From Massilia endophytica (GTDB lineage: Bacteria > Pseudomonadota > Gammaproteobacteria > Burkholderiales > Burkholderiaceae_D), in the NCBI RefSeq assembly GCF_021165955.1, contig NZ_CP088952.1:4402001-4466000 (forward strand): a stretch of DNA of 64,000 bases, read 5' to 3'. How positions within the stretch are numbered: position 1 is the stretch's first letter; each line of letters begins with the position of its first letter. Below are positions 26,101-34,305 of the stretch, piece after piece. Below the pieces are notes generated by a model. That model saw only the letters and a program-made list of their open reading frames with translations. It searched no databases and had not been told where the DNA came from. A program made the position numbers and the translations under genes.

Positions 26101-26408
26101 GCTACTCATCGCTGAGCTACCTGAAGCTGTTCGAAATCGACCGCATCAAGATCGACCGCGGCTTCGTGAAGGACATCGAGAGCGACCCGAACGACGCGGT
26201 GATCGTCGCCGCCACCATCGGCCTCGCGCATTCGCTGGGCCTGGACGTGATTGCGGAAGGCGTGGAAACGCAGGCCCAGTCCGACTTCCTGCGCAACAAG
26301 CACTGCAAGGAAGCGCAAGGTTACCTGTTCGCCCGCCCCGTGCCCGTGCACGAGTTCGAACGCATGGCCCTCAAGGTGCCGCCCTCCGAAGAGGCGGCAC
26401 TGGCTTGA
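23148..26408 (+). CDS. MASE1-CHASE-PAS-GGDEF-EAL cyclic-di-GMP enzyme
   Basis: 1,086 residues with the ATG at 23148 (MTETPRRPSG); a TTG-started frame from 23079 is less likely. Order: MASE1 membrane sensor (about 1-235), CHASE extracellular domain (about 250-450, LNEHERFLYAMSRAISGHGE), a further membrane helix (WTVLTSGLLLTGLLGGLLL), PAS (about 520-640), GGDEF (about 660-820) and EAL (about 835-1080). Catalytic motifs are intact: GGDEF near residue 730, an RxxD inhibitory site (REVD) upstream of it, EAL in GAEALLRWHHPE, DDFGTGYSSL and AEGVETQ. Both synthesis and breakdown of cyclic di-GMP are therefore possible. It is a single gene, divergent from the tRNA unit and convergent with the next gene, 4 bp apart. 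Confidence 0.92.
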   Translation: MTETPRRPSGLSPLLANAVLLAAYLATGELGLQLALAPGYATPLFLPAGIALAVLVSWGPRLLPGVALGALLLNLVPLARGPLALPDFAHVVAACSAACGATLQAYVAMHAFNRWIRPAIGSGRDVLRFLLLAPLLSLTSSTFSLCGIALSGVLSTTEFAANWLAWWLGDSIGMLLAAPLVWVLIGQPRELWRRRRWVVGLPLALLMAVFVGIFLQVEKWESSQQMQTFNLKSQQASDLLQAKLNEHERFLYAMSRAISGHGEHMNAKDFSNVASGYLDRRDELLSMSWLRPVAREDRAALETWARANVQTNFQIKQITPDRHLLPAPERERYMTAIFIEPADRRQHWGLDLLSEPTRAAMIESAVRSGQPTASAPLRLLSSKPAPGVLVAQSVAVAPGEPPLGVLLIALQNDSYLLQVLKQIGFPHMLARLVDLDAQQDATLFDQLAGPPGEHDFKQELRFGGRRYELTLAPTEAYLAQHRGWQSWTVLTSGLLLTGLLGGLLLMISGERAEVQAQVEDATARLQEREARLQAILDNAADAILTIDAEGRLVAGNAAAGRLFGYRQDQIPGLPLQDLLPVAQGETPSQLLRSIASGESHEHEATGWRSDGAPFPLAVSVSEVVLPRENLFVAILHDLTEQHRAQERIYRLAHHDPLTGLDNRLSLNLRLDQLLAQTRRAQGTAAVMFLDLDHFKKINDTHGHQTGDLLLVAVANRLRELLREVDTIARLGGDEFIVVTSGTVTPDETSAIAIRIVEALSAPYLLQGKTVHSGASVGVAMFPMDGEDGNTLLRNADTAMYAAKSRGRNNFQFFSAAMNTATHERLMLENRLWQALEKEEFEIYLQAQIDLDTQTVIGAEALLRWHHPELGLVSPDRFIPIAEESGLILPLGDWVLQHAVHLLDRWSGMGLGHLRLAVNLSARQCHGSALLPQLDRLVADSGIDPSLLEMEITESAAMQDPERSRALLKELRTRGIKVAIDDFGTGYSSLSYLKLFEIDRIKIDRGFVKDIESDPNDAVIVAATIGLAHSLGLDVIAEGVETQAQSDFLRNKHCKEAQGYLFARPVPVHEFERMALKVPPSEEAALA

Positions 26409-26412
26409 GGAA

Positions 26413-27951
26413 TCACTTCGACGCCGGCGCCCCGAGCGTCTTCAGGTGGCGCTCCGCGTTGCTGTTGGAAGGGTCCAGCTGCAGCGAGCGGCGATAGTTC
26501 TCGATGGCGAGCGCCTTGTCGCCATTGGCCTCGTAGGCTTCCGCCAGGCTGTCGTAGGCATTGCCGCTTTCCGGATAGCGTGCCGTCACCAGCTTAAAGA
26601 CAGAGATGGCCGCCAGCTTGTTGCCGCTGCTTAGCAGCTTGTAGCCCCAGTTGTTCAATACCGGCTCAGCCACCTCGAATTTTGCATCGCGCTTGCGCAT
26701 GGCGGCATATACCTCTTCCACGTTCTGGAAGCCGGTCTTGCCTGCTTCGAAGGCCAGGTTCTCCAGCGTAGGCGCGGCGCCTTGCGACATGTTTCTTGCC
26801 ACCGACAGCAGGTGCGCCGGCACGCCGTTCTGCTTCGGCGTATTGTTCAGGAAGGCCTTCCCCTCCTCCTTCCCTTGCAGATAGGCGTCAAGGAACTGAA
26901 GCACATAGCGCGCCATCCAGCTGTGCGCCTTCTGCACTTCGGCGGGCTCGTATTCGTGATAGCGGTTCGCCCCGACGAAGCGCAGCGCCTCCGACGAAAA
27001 TGCGAAATGGTCCATCGGATAGAAGGTTACGTTGTACAGGTCCGAGTACTTCATCTCGTTGAGGAAGCTGGTCACGGGCTTGCCGCGCTTGGCCAGGTCT
27101 TCCATCGAACGGGGGCGCTGCGCCAGGAACAGCATGGGAATGGCGACACGCGAAGGCTGCACATACTTGGCCTGCTCGATCAATTCCGGCCAGTAGCGCA
27201 CCGAGCCATCAAGATTGACCAAGGCCTTCACGCGGCTGTCGCGCGCCGCAACGAACACATTGGAGATGCCGCCCCAACTGAAACCGGCGACAGCCAGCTT
27301 GCCCATGTCCGCCTGCGGCAAGCGGTGCGCGTAAGCGATCAGGAAGGCGATATCGGCCGCCTGGGCTTCGATGCCTTCGAGGTTGTCCGTCATGCTGCGC
27401 GTGTACGCGCCCATACTCGGGCTGGCGACCACGACGTAGCCGTGGCTCGCGAGGTATTCGCACAGGTCGGCGTTCTCGGCGGAACCGGCACTGAAACTGG
27501 GCGCATAGATCACGACAGGGAACTTGCCCGCCGCCGCCTTGGCATCACGCACTGCCCACATTGGGCGCGCCTGTTCGGTCTTCATCTGCTCGATGCCGAT
27601 ATCGCCGCCGCTTGCCAGGCGCTTCTCGGCTTCTGTCCTGATTTCCCCGGCGCTGAGCCCGAAGCGTTCTTCCGTGATGCTGAGAGCGGAGTAGTCGCCG
27701 TAGGTCAGGCGCCGGCCGCCTTTCTCGGCGGGATACCAGATCACCGTTTGCATCGGCCGCGCGGTTTCCCCGCTCACCGGCTTGCCCGTCACCACATCGT
27801 AGCGCCCGCGATAGGAGCGCGAATAGTCGTACTGCTCGACCACGCGCAGGCCCACACCGTGCGGCCCCGGCGCGGGATCGAAGGTAAAGTTGGAAGCGGC
27901 CTGGCTCAGGCTGGCAAGGGAAAACAGGAAAGCGGCAAGCAGAATACGCAC
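26413..27951 (-). CDS. Secreted dienelactone-hydrolase-like esterase with C-terminal TPRs
   Basis: 512 residues with a GTG start at 27951. Signal peptide MRILLAAFLFSLASLSQA, then an alpha/beta hydrolase of the dienelactone hydrolase/PAF-acetylhydrolase kind: HxxPxxxxx-type VVIYAPSFSAGSAEN, nucleophile elbow VAGFSWGG and the His region VTFYPMDHFAFSS. The last 100 residues hold tetratricopeptide-like helices (GNAYDSLAEAYEANGDKALA, NYRRSLQLDPSNSNAERH). It is probably periplasmic. Substrate unknown. It is divergent from the VOC gene. Confidence 0.8.
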   Translation of the reverse strand: MRILLAAFLFSLASLSQAASNFTFDPAPGPHGVGLRVVEQYDYSRSYRGRYDVVTGKPVSGETARPMQTVIWYPAEKGGRRLTYGDYSALSITEERFGLSAGEIRTEAEKRLASGGDIGIEQMKTEQARPMWAVRDAKAAAGKFPVVIYAPSFSAGSAENADLCEYLASHGYVVVASPSMGAYTRSMTDNLEGIEAQAADIAFLIAYAHRLPQADMGKLAVAGFSWGGISNVFVAARDSRVKALVNLDGSVRYWPELIEQAKYVQPSRVAIPMLFLAQRPRSMEDLAKRGKPVTSFLNEMKYSDLYNVTFYPMDHFAFSSEALRFVGANRYHEYEPAEVQKAHSWMARYVLQFLDAYLQGKEEGKAFLNNTPKQNGVPAHLLSVARNMSQGAAPTLENLAFEAGKTGFQNVEEVYAAMRKRDAKFEVAEPVLNNWGYKLLSSGNKLAAISVFKLVTARYPESGNAYDSLAEAYEANGDKALAIENYRRSLQLDPSNSNAERHLKTLGAPASK

Positions 27952-28029
27952 GGACGAAGTTCCCTCTCAGAAAAAAAGACCAGTGTATAGGCATTATCGA
28001 AAAAATAATACCCAGACAAGGAGCATAGT

Positions 28030-28458
28030 GTGGAAACCAATGAGATCCATCGCGGACGCCTGATCGACCATATCCAGCTGGTGGTGCGGGACCTGCCCGC
28101 TTCGCAGGCTTTTTACTCGGCCATTTTCGAGGTGCTGAAGGTGCCGATGGGCGGCACGGGTGACGGCTATTTCTGGGCCGATGAGCTCTTCGTTTCAACG
28201 AAGGACAGCGAAGCTGCCCAAGGCGTGCTGACCGGCCGCCACCACCTGGCCTTCCAGGCGCACGACCGGGCGATGGTGGATGCCTTCTACAAGGCGGCGC
28301 TGGCGAATGGCGGCAAGGATAACGGCGGGCCCGGCGAGCGGCCCTATCACCCCGGCTACTACGCGGCGTTCGTTCTGGACCCGGACGGCAACAATATTGA
28401 GTCCGTCTTCCATGGCGAGGCGCAGCGCAGCGCGCCTTCCGTGCGCATCACCTTTTGA
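28030..28458 (+). CDS. VOC family protein (glyoxalase/bleomycin resistance fold)
   Basis: 142 residues from a GTG at 28030 with AAGGAG 6 bp upstream. The typical start IDHIQLVVRDLPASQAFYSA, mid-strand HHLAFQAHDRAMVDAFY and C-terminal YYAAFVLDPDGNNIESVFHG fit the single-domain vicinal-oxygen-chelate family, with metal ligands expected at the first His and the final Glu. Substrate unknown. Its stop lies 22 bp from an rhs fragment, so it marks the edge of the rearranged region. Confidence 0.88.
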   Translation: METNEIHRGRLIDHIQLVVRDLPASQAFYSAIFEVLKVPMGGTGDGYFWADELFVSTKDSEAAQGVLTGRHHLAFQAHDRAMVDAFYKAALANGGKDNGGPGERPYHPGYYAAFVLDPDGNNIESVFHGEAQRSAPSVRITF

Positions 28459-28480
28459 TTTGCTTCGCAGGCCCCCGCCC

Positions 28481-28710
28481 AGGCGCCCGGTGTTGGCGTT
28501 GAACTGCTGCGATACCGCCAGGCCGTTGCCCAGGGTCCAGCCCGTCATGCGGCCTGCCGCATCCTGGCCGGTGCCCGTCCACACGGCCTGCCCGGCGCGT
28601 TCGATCCTGGCCAGCTGGCCCCAGGCGTTGTAGCGCCGCTCGTAGGCCTTGGCCGCATCGGTGCCACGCTGGTGCTCCTCGCGCAGCAGGCGGCCCCAGA
28701 TGTCGTTGAC
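28481..28710 (-). pseudogene. rhs core fragment (remnant D)
   Basis: About 230 bp encoding DIWGRLLREEHQRGTDAAKA through VSQQFNANTGRLG, nearly identical to part of the YD-repeat core in the full-length rhs gene and in copy B (equivalent to about 32868-33085). Homology stops abruptly at both ends; the frame runs on into non-rhs sequence. It is the most distal remnant of the array and lies 22 bp beyond the VOC gene. Confidence 0.85.
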
Positions 28711-28901
28711 CGTGCGCCGCTTGGACTGCCGGTGGTCAGGTCGACTCACGACAGATTAGTCTTAGCCACAAGGCCGAAAACACGTCGTTGCGGTCGTATA
28801 TGATCGTCAGCTAACTACGACGGTTCGCGCGGTCGCGCATCCCGGTGGAGACCAGGTCCGCCTTGTATTGGCTTAGCAGCGCATTTGCGCCCTTTGCATA
28901 A
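28711..28901. other. Non-coding or degraded spacer between rhs remnants
   Basis: 190 bp with no convincing gene. On the minus strand one open stretch next to the 60-residue ORF reads KGANALLSQYKADLVSTGMR before a stop, without a start codon; it could be the end of a lost gene. The rest shows no repeat or rhs similarity. Confidence 0.5.
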
Positions 28902-29084
28902 CTAATCCTGCAATCGCCAATGCTCCAAGATCGGTTGGATGGACTCGTCAGTCAACTTTACCTTTTCGAGGATCATGCGAACAACGTCAACGTTTCTATC
29001 TTGGACGGCCTTGTCAAAGTCATTCATCAAACCGCTGAGATAGAGGCGCTCATTTACGGTCATGCCAGCATATTTAGTTCCCAT
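28902..29084 (-). CDS. Small acidic orphan protein after an rhs tail (candidate orphan immunity)
   Basis: 60 residues, MGTKYAGMTVNERLYLSGLM followed by NDFDKAVQDRNVDVVRMI and a helical C-terminus. The ATG is preceded by GGGGGG at 6-7 bp. It overlaps the last codons of an rhs-linked tail (ending GGVNGN-stop at 29074), the arrangement seen between rhs C-terminal tips and immunity genes. I do not recognise a named family with certainty; it looks all-helical and intact. An immunity role is inferred from position only. Confidence 0.6.
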   Translation of the reverse strand: MGTKYAGMTVNERLYLSGLMNDFDKAVQDRNVDVVRMILEKVKLTDESIQPILEHWRLQD

Positions 29085-29283
29085 TCACGCCCCCCTTAAC
29101 GATTAAGAATCCAGAGGTCAATTCCAGCTGCCCCCACACGTCGCGCGTTTCGCTGAGCCCGAAGTTCTTCGGGTTCTTGATCTTGTGCTTGAAGCCTTCC
29201 CAAGTATGGGTGGTGGTCTGCTCCGCGCCCAGTTCGTCCAGGGTCTTCACCTGCAGCGGACGGTCCAGCGCATCGTAGGTGGT
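29074..29283 (-). pseudogene. rhs core fragment (remnant C) with residual C-terminal tail
   Basis: From the IS boundary the frame encodes TTYDALDRPLQVKTLDELGA through SETRDVWGQL, close to the rhs core (equivalent to about 33590-33730 in copy B), then diverges to LTSGFLIVKGGVNGN and stops. The divergent last 15 residues may be the only remnant of an old C-terminal tip. The 5' side is replaced by an IS3-family element. Confidence 0.8.
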
Positions 29284-29311
29284 TGTAATGACCCAGCGGT
29301 TCCTGCTCAAC

Positions 29312-30133
29312 TTAAGCCGCTAATCTAAACGCCTCAGCGGGTGTTTTCATGCCCAGCGCCTGATGCGGGCGCCGGTTGTTGTAGAAGCCAATCCAGTCGG
29401 CGATGACCCGGCTGGCGTTCTGCAAACTTTCGAAGCGGTGCCGATGTACGCACTGCTCCTTCAGCGTCCTGATGACGCGCTCCACCATGCCATTCTGCTC
29501 GGGGCAGTGAGGCGTGATGAATTCCTGGCGCAGGCCATAGCTGCGCACCAATCTGGTGTAGCTGCGGCTGGTGAAAACCAAGCCGTTGTCCGACCTTAAC
29601 AAGAATGGCGCTGTAACTTTGCCCAGGGTGCCATAGCGGGCAATAAGGGCCTGTTCCAAGGCCGCCTCCGCCGTTTTAGCCTTGCCGGAGCGGGAAAGAT
29701 GCCAGCCCAGTAGTTCACGGGTATGGCAATCGATCACCAAAGCCAGCACTGACCACCCATCGCGCCCAGCCCAGACGCGGCACATGTCGGTCGCCCAGCG
29801 CTGGTCCGGAGCCGTCGCCACCGAAGGCAAGGCCTGCACACGCGGACGAAAGCCGATCGGCCGCTTCTTCACTTGCCAGCCACGTAGTTGGAAGATGCGT
29901 TGCACGGTGTTCTTGTTGAAGCCCAGCAGGGCCGCCACGGTGCGATAGCCGAACGATGGCTCCTCGTTGATCATGGCCTTGATTGGTTCGGCAAAGCGCG
30001 GCTGCACCTTCGGCGCCGCCTTGACGGACTTGTAGTACACCGTCCGGCGCGGCATGTCGAACCACTGGCACAGCTTATTGATCGAAACTTTGAATCCGTC
30101 TTCTGCTAGTCCCTGGCGGATCGTTTCGATCAC
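29312..30133 (-). CDS. IS3-family transposase orfB
   Basis: 273 residues. HTH_21 region near the N-terminus (MINEEPSFGYRTVAALLGFN), then the rve core with catalytic residues in RWATDMCRVW (D), FLLRSDNGLVFTS (D) and CPEQNGMVERVIRTLKE (E). A GTG at 30133 overlaps the orfA stop by 4 bases. The frame is complete and the triad intact, so it may be active. Confidence 0.88.
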   Translation of the reverse strand: MIETIRQGLAEDGFKVSINKLCQWFDMPRRTVYYKSVKAAPKVQPRFAEPIKAMINEEPSFGYRTVAALLGFNKNTVQRIFQLRGWQVKKRPIGFRPRVQALPSVATAPDQRWATDMCRVWAGRDGWSVLALVIDCHTRELLGWHLSRSGKAKTAEAALEQALIARYGTLGKVTAPFLLRSDNGLVFTSRSYTRLVRSYGLRQEFITPHCPEQNGMVERVIRTLKEQCVHRHRFESLQNASRVIADWIGFYNNRRPHQALGMKTPAEAFRLAA

Positions 30134-30438
30134 TTCTCTTCCTCGCCCAGCAGGGACGCCAGCTTTTTTCTGGCACGCAGTTCCAGCATCGCCTCACCGT
30201 AGGCTTCCTGAAGCTCTTTGATCTGGCGTTCGTACTGCTCGCGGACGTCGAGCGGTTTTGCCCGCAAGGCGTTCTCCATGCCCCGCTTGGCTTCATCCAC
30301 CCACTCTTCGATCTCCGAAGGCGGCATATCAAAGGCCCGGCTGGCCTCTGCCACGGTGGTCTTACCTTGAATGATTTCAGTGACCAGCGCCGCTTTGCGC
30401 TTCGCCGTCCAACGTTTTACTTCCTCTTCCATGACCAT
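30130..30438 (-). CDS. IS3-family transposase orfA (DUF1153-like)
   Basis: About 102 residues from the ATG at 30438 (MVMEEEVKRWTAKRKAALVT); a longer frame reaches 30468 but includes terminal IS sequence. It contains a helix-turn-helix (TVAEASRAFDMPPSEIEEWV) and a C-terminal coiled segment (YERQIKELQEAYGEAMLELR). It is overlapped by orfB at its stop. Confidence 0.82.
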   Translation of the reverse strand: MVMEEEVKRWTAKRKAALVTEIIQGKTTVAEASRAFDMPPSEIEEWVDEAKRGMENALRAKPLDVREQYERQIKELQEAYGEAMLELRARKKLASLLGEEEK

Positions 30439-30491
30439 GCTCACGTGATGTCCTTTCTGTATTATCACCTGAGCAGGAATTCACTGGGTCA

Positions 30492-30575
30492 TTACACATA
30501 CTCAATCAAGCGCAACGTGCCTTCGTAGCCCCGCTGAAGGTGATCCGCCCCCAATCTAGTAGAAATCAGGCGTCT
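30492..30575 (-). pseudogene. Truncated ORF end abutting the IS
   Basis: An open stretch reading RRLISTRLGADHLQRGYEGT then LRLIEYV ends at a stop created by the first bases of the IS. It overlaps the end of the 51-residue ORF upstream in another frame. It may be the 3' part of the same gene after a frameshift, cut off by the IS. No start codon is visible. Confidence 0.35.
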
Positions 30576-30711
30576 TCACAAACGGCTTAATAGTGTATTC
30601 GAGGACGTTCTTCATTAAAGGATTGGCTGCAACCCTTTCTGCGACCGCACGCTCCACCACCTCACCGAAGCTCGCTGCTGCAGGACCGCTGGCGAGTTCT
30701 ATCCTGATCAT
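30556..30711 (-). CDS. Small ORF of unknown function after the Imm26-like gene
   Basis: 51 residues (MIRIELASGPAAASFGEVVE, then a basic C-terminus ending KTPDFY). It starts 13 bp after the Imm26-like stop on the same strand. No clear ribosome site is visible. It could be a fragment, since another frame continues beyond its stop toward the IS. No family recognised. Confidence 0.4.
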   Translation of the reverse strand: MIRIELASGPAAASFGEVVERAVAERVAANPLMKNVLEYTIKPFVKTPDFY

Positions 30712-30724
30712 CCGACCACTGAAC

Positions 30725-31189
30725 TCATTCCGCTATCCCAAGTTGTTTTCGTATCGCCGTAACATATTTGTTAGGTCGGCCAGAAAAATAGTCGTCCAGT
30801 CGCTCCTCAATATGGAATGAAAACCATGTTGATAAAACTTCTAGCCCGTCAATTTCCCGAATGTTTATCGGAACCTCCTCGCCAGCACAGTAAAGAAAGC
30901 ATTGCTCGGAGCCAATAGGCTTGTGTAGATATCTCCCCGGTTTAGCATAGTCCCCATGTAACGGTACGTTTCCAAGGACAGTCCACTTACCCGTTCGAGG
31001 GGCATCTCTTGCTACCGGCACACGAAAGGCGATCCCGCGGTCCAGCAAATCTTCCGGCATGACAGGCGTAGAAGCCCTGAAGTCGAAAAAAGAAAAATCG
31101 CCTCCAACACAAACTAAACCGAACGCGAAGCCTCCTGTGCGCAGAGGAATGGCATACACGTCGCCTGGGAAAAAGTTTTTCTTTGCCAT
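30725..31189 (-). CDS. Imm26-like immunity protein for the copy-B rhs tip
   Basis: 154 residues. The N-terminus MAKKNFFPGDVYAIPLRTGG followed by FAFGLVCVGGDFSFFDF matches the pattern of Imm26-type immunity proteins (PGDVFAIPL..G..GFGRV), which neutralise polymorphic-toxin tips; the C-terminal part (DGLEVLSTWFSFHIEERLDD) is less distinctive. It begins 10 bp after the stop of the truncated rhs copy B on the same strand, exactly where the cognate immunity gene should be. Base composition is lower in GC than the surrounding genes, a sign of transfer. The family call is from pattern memory. Confidence 0.6.
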   Translation of the reverse strand: MAKKNFFPGDVYAIPLRTGGFAFGLVCVGGDFSFFDFRASTPVMPEDLLDRGIAFRVPVARDAPRTGKWTVLGNVPLHGDYAKPGRYLHKPIGSEQCFLYCAGEEVPINIREIDGLEVLSTWFSFHIEERLDDYFSGRPNKYVTAIRKQLGIAE

Positions 31190-31199
31190 ATTATTTTAT

Positions 31200-34196
31200 T
31201 TAAAACCCGAGCCGTTTTCGAGATGGCGAATTATCCGGTAAAGGCCCGAATTTACTAATCGCCGCCTCAATATAAACCGGCCTCAAGGGGTTGAAGTCGG
31301 CCACACCGTTGATCATGTTGCGCGCAGTGCCCCCTACGCTTTTCGCTCCACCATAAAAATCAATGAGTTGTTGCTCGCGTCCCCGAATTGGCACGCGAGA
31401 ATCTGACCATCTATCGACTACGGGTGGCGCGAACCCTTCTTTGTTCAGATGGTCTTGCTGACGCCCACGTTCAAGCACCAATGTTTCTGGATCGCCGACG
31501 CCACTAGTCCTTCCTGAGTACACCTCGCCAGTTACCGGGTGGACCCGAGTATACGTCACATAGATGTACCGGTCTTCGGCTCGTGCTTCACTTCCGCTAA
31601 TCGAGCCGACGATAAGAACCGTCGCCGCTCCGGCAGCGGCAGATCCCGCACCAGTTCCCACGCCACCAGCGCCCCCTAGTCCGGGTAATGTCGCACCTCC
31701 TGGAGCAATCGCGGCGGTACTAACTGTACCGATTACGCCGGTAGCCGCAATCACGTTGCCGTTAGCGGGTCTTTCCTGCGCCCGTCCAGGGTCCTTCGTA
31801 CCAACCGATGCCCCGTTTTCCTTGGTCGATTCACCGTTCTCTGCGCGCGCACCCTTGTTTGCGGAACTCGGACCACACAAATTCAGCATTTGGCACAGGA
31901 AGCCCTTGTTCTCCTTCGGCCCCTCGCCTGCGAAGCCCGTCGGGTCCGTCAGATTCGTCGGGTTGTTCCACACATAGCTGTAGCGATTATAGCTTTGCGA
32001 GTGCAGCGGGTCCTGGATGATCGGGTCGGCGCTCATGAAGCGCGCCACCAGCGGGTCATACACGCGACCGTTCATGTGCACCAGGTCGAGCTGGTCCAGC
32101 ATTTCATGGCCCGTGAAGCCCTTGTTGTCCTTGTCGCCGTCCAGGCTGTCCGGCGTGGCCACGCTCACGCGGTCGCGCCGCTTGCCCCAGCTGTCGTAGG
32201 CCAGGCTTTCCATCACCACGCCCGTGCCGTCCGTAATCGCCACCACGCTGCCCAGGCGGTCCTGGTGGGTGTAGAGGAGCGTGCTCGTGCCGCTCTTCTC
32301 GATCTCCACGCCAATGCCGTTCGGCAGGTAGGTCTTGACCGTCGTGCTCGTGCCGGCCTCCACCTCCATGGCGCCCGCGTACCACAGCGTCACGCCGTCC
32401 GAACGCACCTGCTTCACGCGCTGGTGGTCGGCGCCGTAGTAGAAGGTGCTGCTCGCGCCGCCCTTGCTGATCTGGATCGGCATGTCGAAGGAGTTCCACG
32501 TCACCGTCCGGCCTGCGCCCGAGGTCATGTTGCCGTTGAAGTCGTAATTAAAGCTGCCCACACCGGGAATGTTCGACACGGCGTGCGGACGCCCCGCGCC
32601 CGGCAGCGGGTACTCGTAGTTGCCCGTGCCCACGCCCGTCTTGCTCAGCATGTTGCCCAGCTCGTCGTACGTGAACACCTGCAGCGGCTGCTGCTGCATC
32701 GTGCCCAGGTTGGTGATCTGGGAATTCTTCAGCCGGTTCAGGCTGTCGTACTGGAAGTCTTCCGCAAAGCCCACCGTGCCCCAGCGCTGCGAACGCTGGG
32801 AAACATTGCCCAGCACGTCGTAGTGGTAGTCCTCGGTCAGCACATTGCCCACGGCCCCAGTGCCGAGGCGCCCGGTGTTGGCGTTGAACTGCTGCGATAC
32901 GGCCAGGCCGTTACCCAGGGTCCAGCCCGTCATGCGGCCTGCCGCATCCTGGCCCGTGCCCGTCCACACGGCCTGCCCGGCGCGTTCGATCCGGGCCAGC
33001 TGGCCCCAGGCGTTGTAGCGGCGCTCGTAGGCCTTGGCCGCATCGGTGCCACGCTGGTGCTCCTCGCGCAGCAGGCGGCCCCAGATGTCGTAGACGTGCT
33101 TGCTGGTGTAGTTCGTGTCCAGGCTGGTCGTGGTCGTGTCAGGCCGCCCCTTCGAGTCGTAGGTATGGCGCTGCCAGAAGTCGACCGAGGTGATGCCCGC
33201 CAGGGTGCGCGATTCCACCAGCTTGCCGCAGCTGCGGTAGCTGCTGCAGCTGCCCTGCCCTGCCAGCGCGTCATAGGTCCAGCTTGCCGTCATGTCGCCC
33301 GAAACGCGGCTGGTCATGCGGCCCAGCTTGTCGTACTGCATGAGCGTGGCCTGGCCTGCCGCCAGCTCATTAGGGCTGACCTGCTTCCAGGTTTGGCCCA
33401 CGGCGTCCACACTGTAGTTCGTCGCGCCCAGGTCGGGGTCGGTCAGCTTCGTGCGGCGGCCCCAACGGTCGTAGCTCACGGTGACCACGTTGCCCTTCGA
33501 ATCGGTCGTCTTGGCCAGGTTGCCGAAGGCGTCGAAGAGGAAGGCCGTCACTTTCAGGTCCGCGTCCGCCGTTTGGGCCAGCTTGCCCCACACGTCGCGC
33601 GTTTCGCTGACCTCGAAGTTCTTCGGGTTCCTGATCTTGTGCTTGAACCCTTCCCAGGTATGGGTCGTGGTCTGCTCGGCGCCCAGTTCGTCCAGGGACT
33701 TCACCTGCAGCGGACGGTCCAGCGCATCGTAGGTGGTCTGGCTGCGCAGGATGGCGCCGCTCGGGTTGTCCACCAGCGCGCCGGCGCCGTCGCTAAAGCG
33801 CGGCCAGTAGACTTTGCTGAGGCGGCCCGCCGTGTCGTAGCTGCTGTCCGTGACGATGGTGCGGCCATCGTAGCCCCAGGTGAAGGTGCGCACCGCCTGG
33901 CCGGCGCGGTCGGCAAACACCAGCACGGGAACGGCTGCACGTACGTCGCCTGCCTGCTTGGTATCGCGAATGCTCAGTAGGTTGTCAAGCTCGACATCAA
34001 TTCTGTCATCCCGTTGAATCAACGTACACTCAAGTGTCAGATCGGAACACCCTTCCTCAACCGTCCAAAGATGAACGTTTACCGACCATGTAGGGAATTT
34101 CTTCCCGCTGACCTCGATAGCGTCAACTGCTTCGAACGCTGATTCCGGTGGCATTGTTAACGTCCTTCCATAGTCAGCGATAGCCTTCCGAAGCAT
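31200..34196 (-). pseudogene. rhs copy B: displaced rhs core plus GIY-YIG-like toxin tip
   Basis: Open frame of 998 residues without signal peptide or N-terminal domains. Residues 1-73 belong to an immunity-like gene; from SIRDTKQAGDV (residue about 74) to DPTGF (about 753) it repeats the core of the full-length rhs, ending in the same NRYSYVWNNPTNLTDPTGF. A shared linker (KGARAENGESTKENG) leads to a distinct tip. The final 120 residues (from about 875) read YIYVTYTRVHPVTGEVYSGR then TSG, with later Arg (GRQQDHL), Glu (IRGREQQLIDFYGG) and Asn (ARNMINGV), the order of GIY-YIG/URI nucleases. It cannot be exported as it stands; it is best seen as an orphan cassette able to replace the tip of the full-length gene by recombination. 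Confidence 0.75.
31936..33976 (-). repeat. 2,041-bp direct repeat of the rhs core, copy B
   Basis: It aligns with 36706-38746 at a constant offset of 4,770 bp without any gap that I can see, with only scattered substitutions. It runs from SIRDTKQ to the DPTGF motif. Confidence 0.93.
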
Positions 34197-34305
34197 ATCG
34201 GCTGACAGTCGAACTCCATTTGAACGTGTTTCCTCAGATATAAAATCTGAATCGCCACCATACCACTAGACACTCCTGAGCCATAATTTAGGCAAAGGAG
34301 TCATC

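Larger units (their letters stand above)
29284..30496 (-). mobile_element. IS3-family insertion sequence with DUF1153-type orfA
   Basis: 1,213 bp. The ends share TGTAATGACCCAG and, a few bases in, TTCCTGCTCA as inverted repeats (29284 inward and 30496 inward). It carries orfA and orfB in overlapping frames. rhs core sequence lies on its left, but unrelated sequence on its right, and no target duplication is seen, so one flank was probably lost by deletion. Confidence 0.85.

Noticed and set aside
31200..34196. Copy B as a functional 998-residue protein
   Set aside because: It has no signal peptide or SpvB region, and its first 73 codons are the tail of an unrelated split gene, so the open frame is a recombination product rather than a designed protein.
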